A DNA stretch of 64,000 nt from Allomuricauda sp. CP2A (GTDB lineage Bacteria > Bacteroidota > Bacteroidia > Flavobacteriales > Flavobacteriaceae). Positions 60,682-64,000 of the stretch are shown in pieces. How positions within the stretch are numbered: position 1 is the stretch's first letter; every line of letters starts with the position of its first letter. Location of the stretch: NCBI RefSeq assembly GCF_001683915.1, contig NZ_LXTT01000139.1, positions 20,333 to 84,332 on the forward strand, in the 5' to 3' direction. The position numbers and the translations under genes were made by a program. The notes under the pieces were generated by a model. It made no database searches and was not told where the DNA came from. It saw nothing but the letters and a program-made list of their open reading frames with translations.

Positions 60682-60816
60682 ATGAACACTAAAAAAGTTT
60701 TTTTTGGACTACTTGCTGTTGCTTTTTTGGCAATGACTGCGGTTTCAACTGGTACTATCGACATTGATAAGGACCAAACCGTAAGCGTTAAGAAAAAAGA
60801 CATCGGTAAGATGTAA
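60682..60816 (+). CDS. Exported micro-protein, 44 aa
   Basis: Starts MNTKKVFFGLLAVAFLAMTA, an apparent Sec signal or membrane anchor, followed by a charged 22-residue tail (STGTIDIDKDQTVSVKKKDI, ending GKM). It is a self-contained unit: a perfect -7 box 42 bp upstream and a strong terminator 26 bp after the stop, which argues that it is transcribed on its own, possibly at a high level. If the signal is cleaved after the second Ala the mature peptide would have about 25 residues, rich in Lys and Asp. I know no family; similar short exported peptides occur in related bacteria. Function unknown. Confidence 0.6.
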   Translation: MNTKKVFFGLLAVAFLAMTAVSTGTIDIDKDQTVSVKKKDIGKM

Positions 60817-60841
60817 CAGTCAAAAAGATTATTCTTTTAGA

Positions 60842-60866
60842 ACCCCTTCTCGCAAGGGGTTTTTTT
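60842..60866 (+). terminator. Strong terminator after the micro-protein gene
   Basis: ACCCCTT (60842-60848) pairs with AAGGGGT (60854-60860) around CTCGC, followed by a T tract. Confidence 0.9.
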
Positions 60867-60901
60867 ATACAATAAAAGCTGGCATCTGTAGTTATACATG
60901 T

Positions 60902-61444
60902 ATGCGCAGTAAGAAAAAGATAAGAAAACGTTTTGTTCTTGAGGGGCTGATTACTTTGCTTATAGTGCTATCGCCCATCATGTTTTATTCGTATAAATAC
61001 ATGCCCAGTGATACTGAGTCATTGGACTTTATCTTGTTTAAGGTTGGTACAAATGGATTTGCCGATGCCAGGACGGCAGTCTGGTTTTATCTCATTAAAC
61101 TGATTCCGTTGGTTTTGCTGGTCATTTGGTTTGTTACCAGCAAACAATGGTGGTATCATGCTGTACTGATCCCCATTTCCATGTACAGTTTTCAATTGTA
61201 CAGTGCCATATTTGAAAGTTCCCAAGAAGTAGATGAGAATGAGGTGTTCTATGTGATTGCCGTTTCCATGGTGGTGGTGCCCATTGTATATTTTATCCGG
61301 GTAAAGTTGGTGGACAAACACGTTCACGGGATTGATCTGGATGCCATGGACACCGAACTGCAAATATTGAAGGAAAAAGAAGAGCTTCGAAAAGAGCGTG
61401 AGAAACTGGAAGAACGCCAAAAGACCCTTTCAAAAAAAGTGTAA
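60902..61444 (+). CDS. Membrane protein with C-terminal coiled coil
   Basis: A 180-residue protein. Four hydrophobic segments (LEGLITLLIVLSPIMFYSY, LIKLIPLVLLVIWFVTS, YHAVLIPISMYSFQLYS and VFYVIAVSMVVVPIVYFIRV) are followed by a charged coiled coil at about 145-178 (LQILKEKEELRKEREKLEER). The helices would anchor it in the inner membrane with the coiled coil in the cytoplasm. Homologues often lie before ald in Flavobacteriaceae, but no function is assigned. Confidence 0.7.
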   Translation: MRSKKKIRKRFVLEGLITLLIVLSPIMFYSYKYMPSDTESLDFILFKVGTNGFADARTAVWFYLIKLIPLVLLVIWFVTSKQWWYHAVLIPISMYSFQLYSAIFESSQEVDENEVFYVIAVSMVVVPIVYFIRVKLVDKHVHGIDLDAMDTELQILKEKEELRKEREKLEERQKTLSKKV

Positions 61445-61491
61445 ATTTGTTTTCTTACCTTGATGTGGTACGATGAACTGATTTACTACTT

Positions 61492-62691
61492 ATGAACCAA
61501 CCATCATCCCCTTTTAGCAGACAGCAACTTTTGCCCCAAGAAGAAACCTTGGAGGTTTTGAAACAGAAGGGAGAACTTTTTATAGGTATTCCCAAGGAAA
61601 ACCAATACCAAGAAAAGCGCATTTGCCTTACCCCAGACGCTGTCAATGCCATTACTGCCCATGGGCATAGGGTTTTGATCGAATCCGGTGCCGGGGACGG
61701 CGCCAATTTTTCGGATATTGACTATACCAATGCCGGTGCCGAGATCACAAGGGATGTTAAGAAGGTGTTTTCTTGTTCGATCATTCTTAAAGTGGAGCCC
61801 CCCACCCTATCCGAAATAGATTTACTGAATCCACAGACCATCATAATTTCCGCATTACAAATTAAGACCCAACAGAAGGAATATTTTGAGACCATGGCCA
61901 AAAAACGACTTACGGCCATTGCCTTTGAATATATTAGGGATGAAGATGGCAATTATCCGGCGGTAAGGTCCTTGAGTGAAATTGCTGGGATTTCCTCCAT
62001 CCTGATCGCATCTGAACTGATGGCCACAACAAGCAAGGGAAACGGATTGATGTTCGGCAACATCAGTGGCGTGCCCCCGGTGGAGGTGGTGATCATTGGA
62101 GCGGGGACCGTTGGTGAATTTGCAGCCAGGTCGGCCTTGGGATTAGGGGCCAACATAAAGGTATTTGACAATTCCATCAGTAAGTTGAGACACATTCAGA
62201 CCAATCTTAACCGCACCATTTACACCTCTACCATTCAGCCCAAAAATCTTATAAAAGCCCTGAAGCGCTGCGATGTTGCCATCGGTGCCACCCGTGGCAA
62301 AGATCGTTCACCGGTCGTGGTTTCCAGTACCATGGTGGAAAATATGAAGAAAGGGGCGGTCATTATAGATGTGAGTATTGATATGGGAGGTTGTTTTGAA
62401 ACTTCAGAAATAACGAGTCACAACAAACCCACTATCGATAAATTTGGGGTTATCCATTACGGAGTGCCCAACATCCCATCCCGATACCCCAGAACATCCT
62501 CGATTTCCATCAGCAATATATTTACGCCCTATCTTCTTAAAATTGGTGAAGACGGTGGCCTGGAACATTCCCTGAGATTTGATAAAGGCTTGCGAAATGG
62601 GCTTTACATGTACCATGGCATCTTGACCAATAAATCTGTCGGGGACTGGTTTGGATTGAATTACAACGATATTAATTTCCTTATTTTTTAA
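61492..62691 (+). CDS. ald: Alanine dehydrogenase-like protein (Ald)
   Basis: A 399-residue NAD-dependent enzyme that interconverts alanine and pyruvate plus ammonia. N-terminal IGIPKENQYQEKRICLTPDA carries the substrate Arg, and the NAD-binding Rossmann loop is VVIIGAGTVGEFAARSALGL. The catalytic-type Asp lies in VIIDVSIDMGGCFETSEITS. Relative to most Ald proteins there is an N-terminal extension of 30 residues and an altered middle region, as usual in Bacteroidota, so saccharopine dehydrogenase-like activity is a weaker alternative. The next gene starts 4 bp after its stop. Confidence 0.88.
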   Translation: MNQPSSPFSRQQLLPQEETLEVLKQKGELFIGIPKENQYQEKRICLTPDAVNAITAHGHRVLIESGAGDGANFSDIDYTNAGAEITRDVKKVFSCSIILKVEPPTLSEIDLLNPQTIIISALQIKTQQKEYFETMAKKRLTAIAFEYIRDEDGNYPAVRSLSEIAGISSILIASELMATTSKGNGLMFGNISGVPPVEVVIIGAGTVGEFAARSALGLGANIKVFDNSISKLRHIQTNLNRTIYTSTIQPKNLIKALKRCDVAIGATRGKDRSPVVVSSTMVENMKKGAVIIDVSIDMGGCFETSEITSHNKPTIDKFGVIHYGVPNIPSRYPRTSSISISNIFTPYLLKIGEDGGLEHSLRFDKGLRNGLYMYHGILTNKSVGDWFGLNYNDINFLIF

Positions 62692-62695
62692 TTGA

Positions 62696-63055
62696 ATGGC
62701 ATTTTTACGGCGCTTGGGATGGTATTTGGTAGGCCTATCCATTGGAATAGTTTTTTTGGTGTTCTTCCTGAAGAAAAAATCGGGTGAAGAGGGAATAGAT
62801 TTCTGCTATTTTCCCAATTGTAGGGTATTGAAGGACATGCGCTCCAAGCCATTGACTTTTGGGGAGGCACTGCCCGAAAAATACAGGGATACCATCTTGA
62901 TCAAATCCTTTTTGACCGATGGCGATATTGATTTTGGAAAAAGCGATACCAAGTCTGAGCCGTGTAAGACCTATATTGTTGAACAAGATGCCCAAATCCT
63001 AAGGGTAAAGAACTGCCCGGATAAGATAATAGTGGAAAACGTGGGTATAAATTAA
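62696..63055 (+). CDS. DUF4258-type membrane-anchored protein
   Basis: A 119-residue protein with one N-terminal transmembrane helix (WYLVGLSIGIVFLVFFLKKK) and a small soluble domain. The soluble part has paired cysteines FCYFPNCRVLKDMRSKPLTF and SEPCKTYIVE, plus a last one in RVKNCPDK, so four Cys may bind metal or form disulfides. It is co-transcribed with ald (4 bp gap) and its stop overlaps the stop of proline dehydrogenase by 4 bp. Assignment to DUF4258 is from memory of family features. Confidence 0.65.
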   Translation: MAFLRRLGWYLVGLSIGIVFLVFFLKKKSGEEGIDFCYFPNCRVLKDMRSKPLTFGEALPEKYRDTILIKSFLTDGDIDFGKSDTKSEPCKTYIVEQDAQILRVKNCPDKIIVENVGIN

Positions 63056-64000
63056 GAATCCAACTTCCTCCTCTTCCTTTCTTTCTGTATCAAAGCCAGT
63101 TCCCTTGAGGTTTGTCCGGCCACCGAAGTGTTCTCCTCCGCCCTTCGGATCAGGTAGGGCATTACATCCCGGACCGGACCGTAAGGCACGTATTTAACAG
63201 CGTTATAGCCTTGGGCGGCCAAGTTGTAAGTGATATGGTCGCTCATCCCAAAAAGTTGGCCAAACCAAACGCTCCCATCCGAAGGATCTATGTTTTTTTC
63301 TCTCATGTGATCGATCAATTTAAAGGAACTCTCCTCATTATGGGTCCCCGCAAAAATGGTAATCTGTTCCAAGTGCTCCATAATATACGCTAAGGCCGAA
63401 TTGAAATTCTCATCCGTTTCTTGTTTGGATCTACAGATAGGGCTGGTATATCCGTTTTCTTGGGCTCGCTCATTTTCTTTTTCCATATAAGCGCCCCGCA
63501 CCACTTTTGCCCCAATGGTAAAGTTTTCTTCCTTGGCAATTTTGTGGAGCTTTTTCAAGTAGTCCATGCGATCCCAACGATACATTTGGAAGGTGTTGAA
63601 GACAACCGTTTTTTCCGTATTGTATTTGCGCATCATATCCAACACCAGATCATCCGCAGCATCCTGCATCCAACTTTCTTCGGCATCTATGAGCAAAGAC
63701 ACCTCAAGGTCGTGGGCCTTTTTGCAGACTTTTTCATACCGATTGATGATGCGTCCCCACTCTGCTGACTCACTTTCGGTCAGCGTTTTGCCGGCACTGA
63801 CTTTTTCATAGAGTTTGAACCGTCCGAAACCACTGGGTTTGAACACGGCAAAAGGGATAGCATCTTTTTCCTTGACAAAATCCAGGATTTCCAATGTCTT
63901 TTCCAAGGCAAAATCAAACTGATTGTCCGCTTCCTTTCCCTCTGCAGAATAATCCAAAATGGAAAACACGCCCTTTCCATACATATTATCAATTACAGGA
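63052..64000 (-). CDS. Proline dehydrogenase (partial, N-terminus cut)
   Basis: The last 315 residues of a flavin-dependent proline dehydrogenase that oxidises proline to pyrroline-5-carboxylate. The TIM-barrel signature includes LLIDAEESWMQDAADDLVLD, VVFNTFQMYRWDRMDYLKKL, FTIGAKVVRGAYMEKENERA and the C-terminal VKYVPYGPVRDVMPYLIRRA, where YxPYGP and RRxxEN (RRAEENTSV) bind proline. It is a stand-alone enzyme, not a PutA fusion, since it ends after the barrel. The frame stays open to the right edge, so the start is outside the window. Confidence 0.94.
   Translation of the reverse strand, partial: PVIDNMYGKGVFSILDYSAEGKEADNQFDFALEKTLEILDFVKEKDAIPFAVFKPSGFGRFKLYEKVSAGKTLTESESAEWGRIINRYEKVCKKAHDLEVSLLIDAEESWMQDAADDLVLDMMRKYNTEKTVVFNTFQMYRWDRMDYLKKLHKIAKEENFTIGAKVVRGAYMEKENERAQENGYTSPICRSKQETDENFNSALAYIMEHLEQITIFAGTHNEESSFKLIDHMREKNIDPSDGSVWFGQLFGMSDHITYNLAAQGYNAVKYVPYGPVRDVMPYLIRRAEENTSVAGQTSRELALIQKERKRRKLDS

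Overview
The window is a chromosomal stretch from a marine-type Flavobacteriaceae bacterium (Bacteroidota), probably close to Muricauda/Flagellimonas. Supporting signs are a short primary sigma factor without region 1.1, a fused LpxC-FabZ protein, the type IX secretion regulator PorX, many short lipoprotein signals, and repeated use of the Bacteroidota -7 promoter box TANNTTTG. The genus is inferred from gene style, not from a search. The left edge cuts a molybdenum hydroxylase gene and the right edge cuts a proline dehydrogenase gene.

Layout. 1-10.6 kb: an isoquinoline 1-oxidoreductase-like Mo/Fe-S pair, then mostly exported proteins: a vWA lipoprotein, two DUF1080 proteins, an M14 carboxypeptidase, a peptidoglycan amidase, a PmoA/DUF6807 lipoprotein, a 3D-domain lipoprotein, a pirin and a serine hydrolase. 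11-20.7 kb: menB, an AraC regulator beside a cupin, a GH115 alpha-glucuronidase operon behind a LacI-type operator, a GNAT-nitrilase fusion and a glycosyltransferase. 20.8-35.8 kb: a helicase, rpoD, a small cluster holding a degenerate HPt-like protein and two paralogous micro-ORFs, a dipeptidase, a thioesterase, TspO-like and other membrane proteins, cysE-cysM and two tandem esterases.

35.9-47.9 kb: a MoxR/vWA pair, then the histidine operon in the order hisG-GNAT-hisD-hisC-hisB-hisH-GNAT-hisA-dinB-GIY-YIG-hisF-hisIE on the minus strand. It starts with a clear transcription attenuator: a 17-residue leader peptide with three consecutive His codons, an antiterminator arm and a terminator. Dispersed palindromic repeats interrupt the operon at four junctions, and two of them tightly bracket the GIY-YIG nuclease gene. 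47.9-58.5 kb: prohibitin, a vWA membrane protein, fabG, sucD, and the envelope cluster lpxD2-efp-lpxA-lpxC/fabZ-lpxD with an HD-domain gene. 58.5-64 kb: porX, tsaE, a 44-residue exported micro-protein with its own promoter and terminator, ald and proline dehydrogenase.

The least explained items are the GIY-YIG gene with its palindromic repeats, the twin micro-ORFs next to the degenerate HPt gene, and the secreted protein that travels with GH115. No tRNA, rRNA, CRISPR array or complete insertion sequence was recognised.
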